A stretch of 64,000 nucleotides of DNA from Tolypeutes matacus (taxonomy: Eukaryota; Chordata; Mammalia; Cingulata; Chlamyphoridae). This document shows, one piece after another, positions 33,067 through 45,810 of the stretch. The DNA is taken from contig JAKSZT010038599.1 of the NCBI GenBank assembly GCA_026826555.1, positions 4,260,449-4,324,448 on the forward strand. Direction: 5' to 3'. The position numbers were made by a program, and so were the translations under genes. Every line of letters begins with the position of its first letter. Position 1 is the first letter of the stretch. The notes under the pieces were generated by a model. It was not told the origin of the DNA. It searched no databases and worked only from the letters and a program-made list of their open reading frames with translations.

Positions 33067-33510
33067 TGTGATGGTTAGGCTTATGTGTCAACTTAGCCAA
33101 GAAGTGGTGCCCAGTTCTTTGGTCAAGCAAGCACTGGGCTAATTGTAATACAAGGGCAGTTCATGGACTCTAATCATCAGTGAGTTGATTGCATAGTTGA
33201 CTGGTTGCATCTACAATCAACTGAGGAGATTGCCATCAACAATGAATGAAATCTCATCCAACAGTTGAAGGACTTAAAAAGGGAAGTGGTTTCAGCATTT
33301 AGAGAGAGAATTCCCATCTCTACTTTAGATAGCCAGTGCCTTCTTGGAAACTCATTAAGGACCTTCATCAGAGCCCCAGGTTTGTATCCTGCTCTATGAT
33401 ACTTGGACTTGTGCATCCCCACAGTCACATGAAACAATTTTATAAAATCTCATACTATTTACAGATATCTCCTGTTGGTTCTGTTTCCCTAGAGAACCCT
33501 GACTAACACA
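33067..33510 (+). mobile_element. Solo ERVL-like LTR, 444 bp
   Basis: Starts TGTGATGGTTAGGCTTATG and ends GAGAACCCTGACTAACACA. Same family as 35565-36016 and the LTRs of the 50490-57060 provirus. Flanking pentamers TCTCA and CCTTG differ at three positions, all transitions, so the target duplication is only weakly supported. Lies inside the family B LTR. Confidence 0.8.
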
Positions 33511-33540
33511 CCTTGATTTGGACATTGTTCCTTTTGATAC

Positions 33541-34189
33541 AGGGATTCTTTCCTTATTTTTGCACTCTCATCATTCTTGTACAATACAGCCTAACTCAAC
33601 TGTAATTCTTGTCATTTATGTTTTTCCATTACATTATTCTAGAGATCCTTTTACTTGCAGACTTATTCTGTATACTTTACTAATGAAACTCACATAATTG
33701 CTATATTCAGTGCTAGTCTTTCTTGTAATTTTCAGTGTTGCCTTATTCACTCATTCAGATATACTGCCTATTGTCACATCTTCAAACATAATCTGTTTAA
33801 AATTGACTCTGAAATATTAAAATTTAATATTATTTTTCTTGTGTTCCAGTGCAGTATCTCATACAGGCTAATCCACATTTAAAAGTTACTTTTCTTTCTT
33901 CACATTCTTTTTAATATTTCTAAACATCTACCAGTGTGCATCCGCTTGCAGCATTGTTAAAAAGTTCCAGAGGTATTTTGTTATTTGAACAGGTTTGATA
34001 CTTCACAGATAAATTTAATTCTCTTCTCTCTGCTTTCTTTCCACCCACCCATCTATTTAGAGTTCTATTTAGAGTTCACTATAAACAATAGTGGCAATGT
34101 TTCCCATAATAATCTTTCCATTTTATTCCTATAGTCAAGACTACTGTTTAATCTCTTATGAAGTGATGCTTGATCTGTATAAAAAGACT
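33541..34189. other. Unassigned AT-rich DNA
   Basis: No feature recognised. Confidence 0.4.
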
Positions 34190-34350
34190 TTTTTATATAA
34201 TAAACTTTATTTTTAAAGGAATTTTAGATTATAGAAAAGTTACATCAAAAGGATAGGGGATGCCCCTATACCCCAGCCTCTCTGTCTCTCACATCTTCCC
34301 CTATTAATAATGTATAAATTGGTAAGGTACAAAGTATAAACCATAATATA
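34190..34350 (-). mobile_element. L1 3' UTR scrap, antisense
   Basis: GAATTTTAGATTATAGAAAAG followed by GTTACATCAAAAGGATAGGG and CCCCTATACCCCAGCC is the antisense edge of the same long-3'-UTR style L1, as at 62886. About 160 bases only. Confidence 0.5.
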
Positions 34351-34504
34351 AAAAGACTTTCACATTTCTTTAACCTGTTGCTTCTTTAATCTCATTAAAT
34401 AGTTACTATATTAAATTTGCTAAAATCTGATTTGACCTTACTATTTAAAATTTGTCAGTGATTTGGCATTGCCTATAGTTTAACATCTAATCACCTTAGC
34501 TTAA

Positions 34505-34770
34505 TATTTATGGTTACTTACCATCAGTCCTGGTCAACTTTAGCAAAATTCTAGATAAAGGTATTTCCTATCAGTTCTCTGTATCACCGAACTAGCCATG
34601 CTGGCCTATTTGTTGTGCCTCGAATAAATAGACCATGTGTTTTTCTCCATTCCTGACCACATAGTCTCCCTAATTAAAATATTCTTTCTCTCTGTGTCTT
34701 GTTCATTTACCCACCTAAAATGCCTCTTCCACTTGGTAGAATCCAATTGTACCTAATGGGTACAATCCAC
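34505..34770 (+). repeat. L2 LINE fragment
   Basis: CATGCTGGCCTATTTGTTGTG near 34598 followed by AAATGCCTCTTCCACTTGG fits L2 3' sense sequence. Confidence 0.5.
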
Positions 34771-35564
34771 GGGGTTGGCTAAATCTTGGAAGGTAATGGA
34801 CTCAATGACGATGTTCATTTGTCATGCACCATATATATTGCCTTGCCTTTGTTTTGTTCGCTGTAATTTCTCTGTCATTATTTGTATTTGAATATTAAAC
34901 CCATATCAAATATGCAAAATCTCTAGAAATGAGTTTTTGTCACACACCTCTTTAGATAATCTGGAGACTCTATTTTTCATACACAATTGTTTAAAATACT
35001 TATCTTGGTTGTTGAGTATCATTCGTTTTTTGTTTTTTTTTTTTTTTTTTTTTTTGCTTTATTTTTTGAGATTTGACATTCAGTTAGGAATAGGAATGCG
35101 TGTGGAACACCGAAAGCTCTTGGAAGAGTTAGGGCCATCAGTTTGAAATATTGAATGATTTGGTTCACTGTGAGTTAACAGGCAGATAAATGAAATAAAC
35201 AAGCTAGTGCTTCAGAGAATTGTTCTGAGATGAAAGCACCTTCAGGCCCTTCAGGCAACACTGAAAATATCCTTATTCAATAGGCTATAGTACTGCTCAG
35301 CCTTCTTTTACATAATGTATAGACTTTGTCTCCATCCTATTAAGTGTCTGAAATATATTGAAGTCAATTTATTTCCAAACTCTTCATGAAAAAACGTATA
35401 TATATATATATATATATATACATGCCTACAGTTTATTATCTTCTAGTTCTTTTCAAAGTTATAAAAGACAAAGAAACTATGGTTTCAAATATTTTGCACA
35501 TAAAACTGAAGTAAAACCAAGAATATTTCCTATTAGTAACAACCTGGTTTCCCTTAGGGAGGAT
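34771..35564. other. Unassigned; T-tract and TA microsatellite
   Basis: A T-rich run covers about 35026-35055 and a TA dinucleotide repeat about 35397-35420. The 69-residue open frame through the T-run is an artefact. Confidence 0.45.
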
Positions 35565-36016
35565 TGTGATGGTTAGGCTAATGTGTCAACTCGGCCAGGT
35601 AGTTGTGTCCAGGTGTTTGTTCCAGCAAGCACTGGGCTAATTGTAATACGGGAGCATTTGTGAACTTCGATCACCAGTGAGTTTACTGTGTGGATGGCTG
35701 ATTATATCTGCATCAATCAGGGAGATTGCATTATCGATGGGTGGTGCTTTTATCCAATCAGTTCAATGACTTAAGAGTGGAGGTGATTTCAACATTCAGA
35801 GAGAATTTCCCAGCTCGTCGTTGGACAGGCAACTTCTCCCAGAGACTCATCAAGGACCTTTCATCGGGCTTTCATCGGAGCCCCTGGTTTGCAGCTTGCC
35901 TGAGGAACCTGGACTTGTGAGTCCCCACGGTCGCGCGAGAGACTCTTTTAGAGTTCCATATTATTCACAGATATCTCCTGCTGATTCTGTTTCCCGAGAG
36001 AACCCTGACTAATACA
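35565..36016 (+). mobile_element. Solo ERVL-like LTR, 452 bp, complete
   Basis: Starts TGTGATGGTTAGGCTAATG and ends GAGAACCCTGACTAATACA, with perfect 5-bp duplications AGGAT at 35560-35564 and 36017-36021. Its length equals the 3' LTR of the provirus at 50490. A solo LTR forms when the two LTRs of a provirus recombine. Confidence 0.9.
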
Positions 36017-36021
36017 AGGAT

Positions 36022-37487
36022 GTAAGCAAATTTATTGCCTAAATTTTTGTTCTTTGAATAAAGTTCTGTTTAAAGTAGAAAAAAAGCACATAGTCTTCAA
36101 CAAGCTCATGTTAATTGAATTAAAGGCACAGAGTAATCAAATTCAGTTTCTTCTCTTGTGTGTTTTTATATCTTTACTTATTGCTTAGTTAACTGAATAG
36201 AATTTTTTTCCTGGTACCTAATTTATTCCCTCTTTAGAAAAGGAAGTGCTAAGGACATTATTTGTAAGAGTCTTATTTCATATTTATATACTGACTAAAT
36301 AGGAATTTACCATGCATCTCTTACTTATTTTGTTAAAATAAATTATTTCCCCAGTAGTCTGAAGAATCCCAGTCTTATGTGATGCTTTACAACAACAAAA
36401 ATTCTGTATTCAAATGTATTTGGAAAAATTGTTCACTCAGCTTTCCTTTTGAAGATTCACACCACACATTTCCATTTTAAAGGTTCTGAATTCTGCAGGA
36501 AATAAACTTATTTCATTTTATTTAACCTACAGTTTCACTAGCTTATTTTACTTAGGGTTCATGTGTTCAGAGTGATACTTTAAAAATATCTCTGTTAGAG
36601 AACTTTTTTTTCTTCTAAGTCATCATGTTATAATAGTTTTATAAAGTTCAGTAAAAATCTGTCATTAGAAAATGAAATAAAAACATAAGCTCATATTTTC
36701 ATTTTTAGATTCACTAGCCATAAAATTATTCTTATATATTTCTACAACATTTCAAATGCTTACTCTCAATTTCTGTTTATGGACTGATCCTGGTTCATAG
36801 ACCATTGTTTGAGTAACATACTAGAGTTGTTAAATGTTGTTTAGATTTGTTCAATCATAATTGATAATGCCATATTGTATAAAATTATTAACTTTAAAAT
36901 TTTTCTGTAAGTTCAACTTACTTCAGATGTATCATATCCCATATTTCCCATATTTCCATATTTCCCATATTTTGAGTTTCTTTTCTGTGGCTAAGAGGAA
37001 AATAACCCCTTAGCCAGTTCGTTTTCCGTATTTTCTCTGGACTATTTTCCTTCAAGTTGTCTTTTATTATAAATTTAAATGTGCAAAATAAAAGTATCTG
37101 CATTTTTTCATCCTGCTACAACTTGTAGATTGACCACCCTCTTCATCACAGTTTATTAAACTTCCATTCATCTAATTCATTATGGGAAGATCAATTGAAA
37201 AAATAAGAATCTGTCAGGGGAGGGCAGAAGATCAGGAATTAGCTAAGGTGAAGGTAAGAATACAGACTATAAATATGTCTCAAAGGATTTCTGATGTTCA
37301 TTTAACAACACATCACATACTAACTCCGTTAAAAGATAGTAATGCTGAATGCCTAACACTGAGCTCATTTGATCCAGAATCCAAGTGCATTGACAGAATT
37401 TGATTTGGACATAGAAATCATCTACTTCTAGGAGCCAGTATTTAATCTTCCTCAGTTTCTTTCCCATGAGCCAGAGGAAATGAGTAG
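36022..37487. other. Unassigned AT-rich DNA
   Basis: No gene recognised. A short CCATATTT-type tandem run covers about 36938-36972. Confidence 0.4.
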
Positions 37488-37931
37488 TGTTAACTTCCTA
37501 GTGCTGCCATAGCAAAGTATGACAAACTGGTTGGTTCAGATCAACAAAGATTTATTCTCTTATAGTCTGATGTCAGATGTCCAACATCAACGTTTTGGCA
37601 GGGCCATGCTCCATTTGAAACCTGTAGGGGAGAATCCTGCCTTGTTCTCTATCTTCTGGCAATTCTTGGCATTCATTGGCTTTTATTTCTCCAATTACTC
37701 CAATTTCTGCCTCTATCTTCAAATGTGCTTCTCCATGTGACTGTCCCTTTTTCCCCTTCCTACATGGACACCAGTTATATTGGACTATGGGATGCCCTAG
37801 TCCAGTTTGTCCTCATTTGAACTTAACTAATTCCATCCGCAATGACCCAATTTCCATATAAGGTCACATTAAAAAGTACTGGGGTTAGGGCTCCAATTTT
37901 TCTTTTTAGGGGGACAATATTTCAATCCACA
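37488..37931 (-). mobile_element. MaLR-like (MLT1-style) LTR, antisense
   Basis: Order of antisense MLT1-style phrases: AGTGCTGCCATAGCAAAG, ACAAACTGGTTGGTTCAG, AAGATTTATTCTCTTATAG, then ATAAGGTCACATTAAAAAGT and GGGGGACAATATTTCAATCC. The family name is from recall. Target duplications were not recognised. Confidence 0.65.
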
Positions 37932-38199
37932 TGAGGTGTTCTGCAGCATTGGTTCCTAAATTCTGGTTTTCAGTATATAAGTTGGCTTACTTCTTAATGG
38001 AGATGTGGGAAACAAACCATATAATCCTTAGGCTTCACACCAAAACATCCTAACTCAGGAATCTGAGGTGGAATCCAGAATATGTGTCTCTACAAATCCT
38101 CAATGGCATTCTGATGTGAAATCAGTCTGGGAAACTAATTCACTATAGTGTAAGTCTTTTAATAAGTAGAATAATGTGGCACAGTGCACTTTCTTTTTC

Positions 38200-38393
38200 T
38201 TTTTTTTTCTTTTTTTTTTTTTTAATTAAATTTTTTTTTTCCCCAAAGATTTTATTTATTTATTCATTTATCCCCCCCTTGCTGCTTGTGCTCGCTGGGT
38301 CAGCTAACCATGCCGTGCGGGCAGGCTTGCCTTCACCAGGAGGCCCCCAAATGGTAAACGGGAGCCCTACTAATTGAGCCACAGCCTCTTCCC
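38200..38393 (-). mobile_element. tRNA-derived SINE with 15-bp target duplication
   Basis: Antisense copy of the family at 12277, with ATTTATTTATTCATTTATCC, GCTGCTTGTGCTCGCTGGGT and GAGCCACAGCC. A block around the B box is deleted (AGGCCCCCAAATGGT). Perfect 15-bp duplications TGCACTTTCTTTTTC at 38185-38199 and 38394-38408. Its CpGs are partly decayed. Confidence 0.9.
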
Positions 38394-38408
38394 TGCACTT
38401 TCTTTTTC

Positions 38409-41299
38409 AATCTGCTCTCATGCCCTCTAAAGAGTGGTGGTCGTGAGTAAAGCTTTTGTGAAGTCAGATCTGAACCTAGTAGTGTCAGTTCAATTATTAC
38501 AAGAAGATTAAAATCTTCCACTGGTATGTGAAGGATTCTTGAAGACTGGGTAACCACATATATTAGTATGGTCCACTTAATAGAATTCCATGAAAAACAC
38601 TGATATTTTTGTAGTAGCCACTATTATTTAAACATAACAATCATTCCAGGGATGTGTCCAAAATATTGAATGCTTCTGCAAATAATTTCCAAATCCTCTA
38701 CTTCAAAAGTTTGTCCCTCTCTCTTTGTTCTACTGCATTTAAACTATTTTTAATCCTTGCCTTTTTAAATATGACTGACTTTAATTTATTGATTTACTGT
38801 TGCCCTTCTTAATAAAAACTGACTTCTAGAGCCTGATATTGTGCAGTCCTTGGTCTAGCCTGAGTCATGTACAGTCCTCTGGTCTGCTGTCATTCTCTCA
38901 GGTGCCCCCAGAATCGCCATCGATTTGTTTTACCTCCTCTAGAAGTATGCCTATCTCTAGAACAATAAGGGATCCTTGAAGAAAAATTTGTCACTTTCTC
39001 ACTATCTGGACTAATAGCTTTGTCATATGTTTAAATATAGGGATATCTAAGATATCCCTCTCCTACTTTAAGAATTCCTAATTGGGTCCATTTAATAAAT
39101 GAGAAATAAATAAGAAAATATTATTCTCTTTAAACTCATTGTTTGCCTTATAATTTTGTTATGTTATTTTCTATTAGATAGCATTAGGCTCCCTTGCATT
39201 GGTTAAGTAATTGCAAAAATATTTCTCAAAATAATTTTTATCAAAACACCATATATTATTTTATAACTCTAAATAATTTTTATACACATATGATTTTTCC
39301 AATTAAACATTATTCCAGATATTTTGCTAAGCACCTGTCTTCCCTTTTAAAGGTTTAAACACCCAGGTTAATTGAGCATATCCTGAGTTTTCCATTCCAT
39401 ATTTGCTAGATTTTATTATTAGTGTTGACACATGACTAGGTTAAAATAATGGTCACCATTATTCTCTTATGTGCTATAATTTTATATAAAAACTATTTAA
39501 TTTTTCATAGTTCTGGCTCAATGTGTAGAGACTATGACTTATTCCCCTGATGTCATTTTAGGATATTAATTTGCTTTTATAATATTCTCTAGCATGAGAA
39601 TTGAAGAAAACAATCAGTTATATATTTGACAAAGTTCATGTTAATATTTTTTCCCTTTGTGAAAGTTTGACATTTTATTGGTTTTATTTTTTCAAAGGAG
39701 TGTTCATTGTCAAATATAATAAAATAATATAAATATTTCTGGAATCTTTAATAACTACCCAATGAGTGATAGAAACTTTCATAATATTCAAGAGAAATTA
39801 TAATTATATCAACTATCTTGGCATATTCTTACTGATTTGCCACCAGAAATTTTAAGGACCACCTTTTGCTTTAAATGCAAAACACATGATTTTAATCTTA
39901 TATTATAAAGCACTAAAGATATATATAATAATATTCTGTAGCTGTTTACATGGTTATTAAATCTTATAGTGGTACCTTTAACAGGTTCCTCATACATAAA
40001 AGCCATGGATTAAAAGATGAGGATGAGAATTTTTGCATGTATTTAGTTATTAAAGATAATTCAATTGATTTTTAGGTTGAAGAAATAAATACACAAACAC
40101 GTCAATTTGCCTAAAGTTACTCTTTTAGGGTGTGGTATAATAGGGACCTGACTCAAGGTATATGACCAAGGCCCAAGCTCTTCACCACGTGACTAAACTA
40201 ACTCTTTAGCAGATTACTTGGGAGCGAGTGTGCATTTCCCTTTTATGCTTCTTAAGCCATTATATGGCATGGGCTTATGATTCAAATACAGTTTGCTCTT
40301 TCATTTTGATTATTTACCACTACTAAAATTCACTGATCTTTGAAAAATCACCCTATGTGATACACAATGCTATAAGCATAGGTGAAATATCATACCTCAG
40401 TAATTCTGTAATCAAAATCAGATATTCACTTTTATATTTTAAATTTTTGATGTCCTCAGAGGTGCTTGGATTTTGAAGTGATAGACTTTATATATGTTGT
40501 TTATATATGTTGAAAGCTATTTTTCTCTATTCCCAATCTCCCCTTAGTTTTCCATTGTTCGATGTGCTTTCTGCAGCCCTCTCACCCTATCTCAATGTAG
40601 AGTCGAAGGAAAGAGTTCCCCAGGGTCCGTGGTATTCCCATTCCTTAAATTAGCTGATTATGGGCTGAAATAGATGTCATTCTCTCTGAGGTTTGGAACT
40701 TCCCTCTCTAAGATGATCAGTCTCTATGGACCAATTAAACAAAAGAATACTGAGCCAGCTTCCAACACGTAAAGCTCTCAAAACACACAGCAACTGTCAG
40801 CCCATGTACCTCTAAGCAATTTCTGTGAGAAATTTTCTGAAAGGTTGAGCTAATGGGTTTGAGTACAGCTGTGCACAATGATTTGCAAAGCCAGCAAAAG
40901 TAGGGAAATGCAAGTTTTTTGCAAGTTTCCTAGAACAGCGGTTCTCTGTTTCATAAATAAGCTTTGTAGAAGTGCAAAGGATTCCTTCACTGCTAAAGAC
41001 TGCTTTACATTTGGGATAAGCAGCAGTTTTGAACTCAGACCACCCTGTGGCTGCCAGCTGCTTAAACATAAAAGGACAAGGCAAGTTTTATTGAGTAGAT
41101 TTGGCTAAGCTTGTGGGTTCATCCTATTCCCTAAGCTTTTATCTTCTTTTCAGGGGAATTTCTCAACAGACTTTTCTGCATAATGATATCTGAAATGCTG
41201 TCACTACTAATTGATCTCATACTTCTTTGAAGGTTTAGCGTATATTACTTGGGAATCAAACTCCTTGCAGTTTCTTTATTTAACATGAACTTTTTTACA
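38409..41299. other. Unassigned AT-rich DNA
   Basis: About 2.9 kb with no exon, LTR ends or LINE/SINE phrase that I recognise; it could be host unique sequence. Short opposing open frames near 40812-41108 have no motif. Confidence 0.4.
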
Positions 41300-41515
41300 G
41301 TGTGGACTAGTGGAAAGAACCTCAGCTTCAGATTCCAACAGACTTGGGTTAGAATGGTAGATTCAATAGCTAGTAGTTGCACATTCCTGGTTAAGGTAGT
41401 TAGCCCCTTCTGATTTTTCCAGTTATACTCAATTTCCACCTCACAGGTTATGGTGACATCAGCTTTTCACATATCTGAACAGCATCTGGCACACCATACA
41501 TGCTCAATGTGTGTG
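41300..41515 (+). repeat. MIR SINE
   Basis: GACTAGTGGAAAGAACCTC, then CAGACTTGGGTTAGAATGG, then a tail with GCATCTGGCACACCATACATG gives the MIR order. Confidence 0.65.
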
Positions 41516-42346
41516 TCTGTCTACCTTATCTCAGGCTCTGCATGTTTATAAAGAACAAAATGAGCCTTGAATTTTAAAAAAAGTCACCATACTTGTTTTT
41601 ATGAGAAGACTCCACTGTGTTTTTCCAACTATACCCCCATCTTCACCAACATGATTGCCTTTCATTCAAAAAAGAGCAGGATTTTGGCCCAGTCTGATCC
41701 TTAACCTATTTTTGCATGGTCCATGTGCAAAAAATGGTTTTTACATTTTTAAATGTTTTAGAACAGAAACAAAACATGAAAGAATAATTTGTGACATATG
41801 AGATCATATTAAATTCAAATTTCAATGTTCATAAATTAAATTTAATTGGAACAAAGACATGTTCATTTCTTTAGGTATTGTCTGTGACTGCTTTTGCACT
41901 ACAATGGTAAAGTTAAATAGTTGTGACAGAAACCATATGACCCACAACTCCTAAAATATCTACTATCTGGCCCTTTACAGAAAAAGTTTAAAGAAATGTG
42001 CTCTGGAATACTGAGTAAGATCATGCTATTATATTAAGAATGAACTCACTGAATAGGTCACTATTCACAAAAAGGCACATGAAAACTAAAGTTGAATAAG
42101 GAACCAAACAAAACGTTCACATTGATTGTGCCATTACTTTTTTTTTTTTTTTTTTTTTTTTCTGGGATATGAATCACAGAAGTGGGGAATGAAATCCAAA
42201 TAAACACTTCATTCCAAAGGACATATTCCAGAGTCAGGAAGTTCTAAAACCCTAGTTTCTATTAAACTTCTTGTACAGATTCTGGAAATCATTTTTTTTT
42301 TGCCTTGGAACACAACTTTTTATTTGTGGTCAAATAAGCTCTAGCC
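41516..42346. other. Unassigned; poly-T tract
   Basis: A T run lies at about 42139-42161, possibly the tail of an antisense retroposon. Its body (TCTGGGATATGAATCACAG) was not recognised. Confidence 0.4.
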
Positions 42347-42447
42347 AGAGAGTGTGTAGCTTTGTGCTTGAGCACCTGCTTTCCATATATGAGCTCCTGG
42401 GTTCAATCCTTGGTACCTCCTTAAAAAAAAAAAAAAAAAAAAAATCA
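42347..42447 (+). mobile_element. Short tRNA-derived SINE, sense
   Basis: tRNA-like head GTGTGTAGCTTTGTGCTTGA with B-box GGGTTCAATCC at 42399-42409, ending GGTACCTCC plus a run of about 21 A. The flanks CTCTAGCC (42339-42346) and CACTAGCC (42446-42453) agree at 7 of 8 bases. Confidence 0.75.
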
Positions 42448-42453
42448 CTAGCC

Positions 42454-45400
42454 CTCCTGTGAAATATAAGTCAGTTCTTACTCTGCTTTGCTAGAAGTAC
42501 CCTTACCACGCTATTTTATTTAATGCCAAATTTAAAAGCATGTAATACCTATCTATATAAGAAAAAATGCTTAATCTTGAATTCTTTTAAAATGTTCTTT
42601 GTGACTTTTAAAATAAGTTGGCCGGAGTTTGCCAACTTATTTTATTTTATTTTACTAAGGATGTAATGGAGAAAAAAACAGTGAATTAATTCTTTGACCT
42701 TCGGCCTCTTCGCTATAGAATGATTTAAAAAGCATATTCTCCTTTTTTTTTCTTTGTAGTTAAGAGTTTCATTTCATTTTCTAAGTATTTCAAAAGATAC
42801 TGTACTTTACTCCAAAGCTCTGCAAGTTTAATGTGTTTCATTTAATTAATAAAATTGGAAAAATGTTGAAAATAACATTAGACAAAGCCTATACTTTATC
42901 TTATATTTCCTTGTGCCCTTGTAAACATTTCAAGTTCTTTTCAATGTTTGATCCCAAATAAATTTGTCTATGTATGTACACATTCAAATAAAGAGATGGA
43001 TGAAGGACATAAGGATTCAGAGCCACAGAAACAGGACAGTAAAATATGCTGTTAAAAATTAGGGCAGCCTGATCGGCAGGAAACAATTAGGACACTGCAA
43101 TTCAGAGATAGGGAGAAGTAGAATGCAAGGAATAGCATAAGATGGCACATGAGAAATGCACTGACTGTTTATATTATAAAGAAGTAGTACTTGCGTAAGG
43201 AGGGAAAATCAAATGAACATCTGGTAACTCAAAATCCCAAAAAGGAGAGACATGAACCTGAGCAATATTTAAAGTGCTTGAGATTGTTTATGAGAGATTA
43301 AAGAGATTTCATGAAGATGAAAGAGACTTATCTGTGCCCTTAAGAATGAAAAAATTTTGTCTTTGGGTTTTCCTTTCTTCAATATGTATCCAATGTGTTA
43401 ATTTAGCTTGTAAAATTTTGGTAGATTTAAAAAATATTTTTAATATATTGGCACATTAGATTTTGTTTTTTAAATGCCATAGCTGATATAAATCCAGCTC
43501 TATTTATATATATATTATTCAAAAAGAAATTTGCATGCTGTCTTACACAATTGATTACTTTACAAACTAAATAGCATATTGATTTGCTGCCACATAACTA
43601 AATATTCAGATGTTTATAATATTATAACGCAAGCTCTTTAAAAGACGAAAGTAAAATATAAGACCATGATTAGCTTTTTCATTGTCCCAACTTAATTTCG
43701 GATTTGTTTTCCTAAAACTCCTGTTTCAAAATGTATTAGCAAAATTAAACAAACAAAGAAACAAGAAAAACAATCATCACTCCTCACTCAAATACAAAAG
43801 AACAACAAGAACATGATTGTTAACACAATTTTCATAACATTTGCTTGTTGTGAGACAACTAAAATTACCAAAGCCAAAGTGACTTCATAGAACTTGAGAA
43901 GAAAGTCAGCAATGTTATCTATCCCATTGTCATGCTCTGTATCAGCACTGGATGCCTCTGAATGTTGTTACTTATTTAGAAATAGCCTGTGTCTAGACCT
44001 CTATGAGGTACCTGATGATAGCAATAAGATAGTGCTTTTTTGTAGTACTTCAGAGAGGAGACAACTTCTTTGCTAATCTCTAGAGTCATTTTGATAGAAT
44101 TTAAATGTGCAAGGCAGTTCCAAACTATTTAGACTCAGTTACCAATAATGCATGGAGAGTTACTTTTTAAAAAAGAACTAATGACATTCACAAAGATATT
44201 ATAGTATTAACATCAAAAAGTAAGTTACTGTGGTATTTTTAAAAAATGGAATTAACAAGGATTTCTTATAGTGTCTCTTGTGAAAACGGAAATACACTCT
44301 TTTCTTTGTTGTTCAATGATAAGCCCATAGGGATATTAATCAGTTTTGTATCCTCAGGTGAATCTAATAAATGTGTTATATAAGTGGTAAAAATCGGTTT
44401 ATTTTTCAAGTTTCTTAACCACTATTTTTCTCTCTTGTTTTTTTAAGTGCTCCTCCTCAACTCTGCCTTGATTTAATCTTTTTTTATTTCTGTTAGGACC
44501 TCCCTTTCTGTTCCCACTTTTTTGATAAAATTTATTTCTAATATCCAGTCTTATTCACTTGTCAGAGAACTAAAAATCACAAAACAGAACTGGCATTCCA
44601 TAACAGCTTGTAACCTTTGGAGGATTATGGTGTTTCTTTTGTTGCTGAAAACTCCCCATAGATTTAGAAATTAAACTTTTTAGAGGTAAATGCAGGCAAT
44701 TTTATCATGAATCACTAAACCCATGCATATATTTACAAAGTAAACAAAGAGATTATATTGCAAGATAATCAATTCCATTTTTCTCTAGAACTTGAAATGA
44801 CTTCATTTTAAAATCAGATATTCTATTTACTATTCATAATCAAGTAATATTCAGATTATAGATAACAAGTAGCAATATGCAATTTCCTCAAAAAAAAAGA
44901 ACATAATCTGTCAAAATGACAAATCAGCATTTATGTTGAGTTGGTAGCTAAGTTTTATTCCATTTATCCTAAGGGTATCCATGTCTTTCCATCCCAGGAA
45001 CCCTATCTGTATTCTATGCCAAGTACCAGAGCCACTTGCACAAGCCTCCTGTTCATTTTCAGCTCCCCAGGCTCAGTTCTATCTTCCTCTTTGCCAAGCA
45101 GCAATACTCTATTTCTTGCTTGGATCAAGATTGCTTATTTATCATCCTTATGAGTACTCATTCCTTCTTGGGCCTGAACTTGTTACCAACCAAAACATAA
45201 AAGAAAATTATGATATTCTTGAAGCCTGCTAAGAATCTGTTCTTAATTCAGAATTTTAGGCAACAAACCAAGACTTGCCATCCCCCAGGCAAGTTCTCCT
45301 ATCCCCTTCTTTTTAACCCTCAGAACTTGGATTTTTCTGTGCTTTATCATATATTGTTTCTCCAGGTTACTTACATTTATCTCCTCTCCAGTCTTTCCTC

Positions 45401-45544
45401 CAAGAATTCTGATAAATTCACCCAAACATAAGTATTACTCCCAGGATCATGGTCATACAGACACAAATCTTTAAGAAACACTACCCTTTCCTTTGATGCC
45501 TGAACCAGTATGATGCCTGAGTTGTAATTCCAGGTCAATGCCAT
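42454..45544. other. Unassigned AT-rich DNA
   Basis: About 3.1 kb without a confident element or exon. The moderately pyrimidine-rich block 44980-45430, with overlapping short open frames, could be an old LINE fragment, but I cannot show it. Confidence 0.4.
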
Positions 45545-45600
45545 TCATTCTTTCATTCATTCACCTGTTCAATGAAGAAAAATATAGTGCTGAGTGTTTA
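45545..45600 (-). repeat. L2 LINE scrap
   Basis: TTCATTCATTCACCTGTTC then GCTGAGTGTTTACTATACGC is the antisense L2 terminus. Short. Confidence 0.45.
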
Positions 45601-45810
45601 CTATACGCACTGAGTTAAAAGCTTTACACTAATTTGTCATAATATAACTTGCAAAATCATATGAGATATATGTTAATATTATGCTCACTTTAGATGAAAG
45701 CAAACTGAGGGTTAAAGAATTTAAATAACTTATGCAGAGGTACACAGCTAATTAGCAGCAGAGAAAGAGTAGAATTAAAATCCAGGTACTAGAATTCCAG
45801 AAAACACACT
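45601..45810 (+). repeat. MIR SINE
   Basis: GCTCACTTTAGATGAAAGC, then AAATAACTTATGCAGAGG, CACAGCTAATTAGCAGCAG and CACTCTTAACCAATAAACGG form the MIR core and 3' part. Confidence 0.75.

Larger units (their letters stand above)
31493..33540 (+). mobile_element. LTR, family B (MaLR-like), broken by two insertions
   Basis: Starts TGTGGCAGTTTGAAACTG and runs to 31617. It resumes with ATGGGTCTTAATTCTC at 32863 and continues to about 33066, then again with CCTTGATTTGGACATTG at 33511. The far 3' end (AATAAATTCCC and terminal CA) is missing after about 33540. Contains an L1 3' UTR and an ERVL-like solo LTR, listed separately. Confidence 0.75.
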
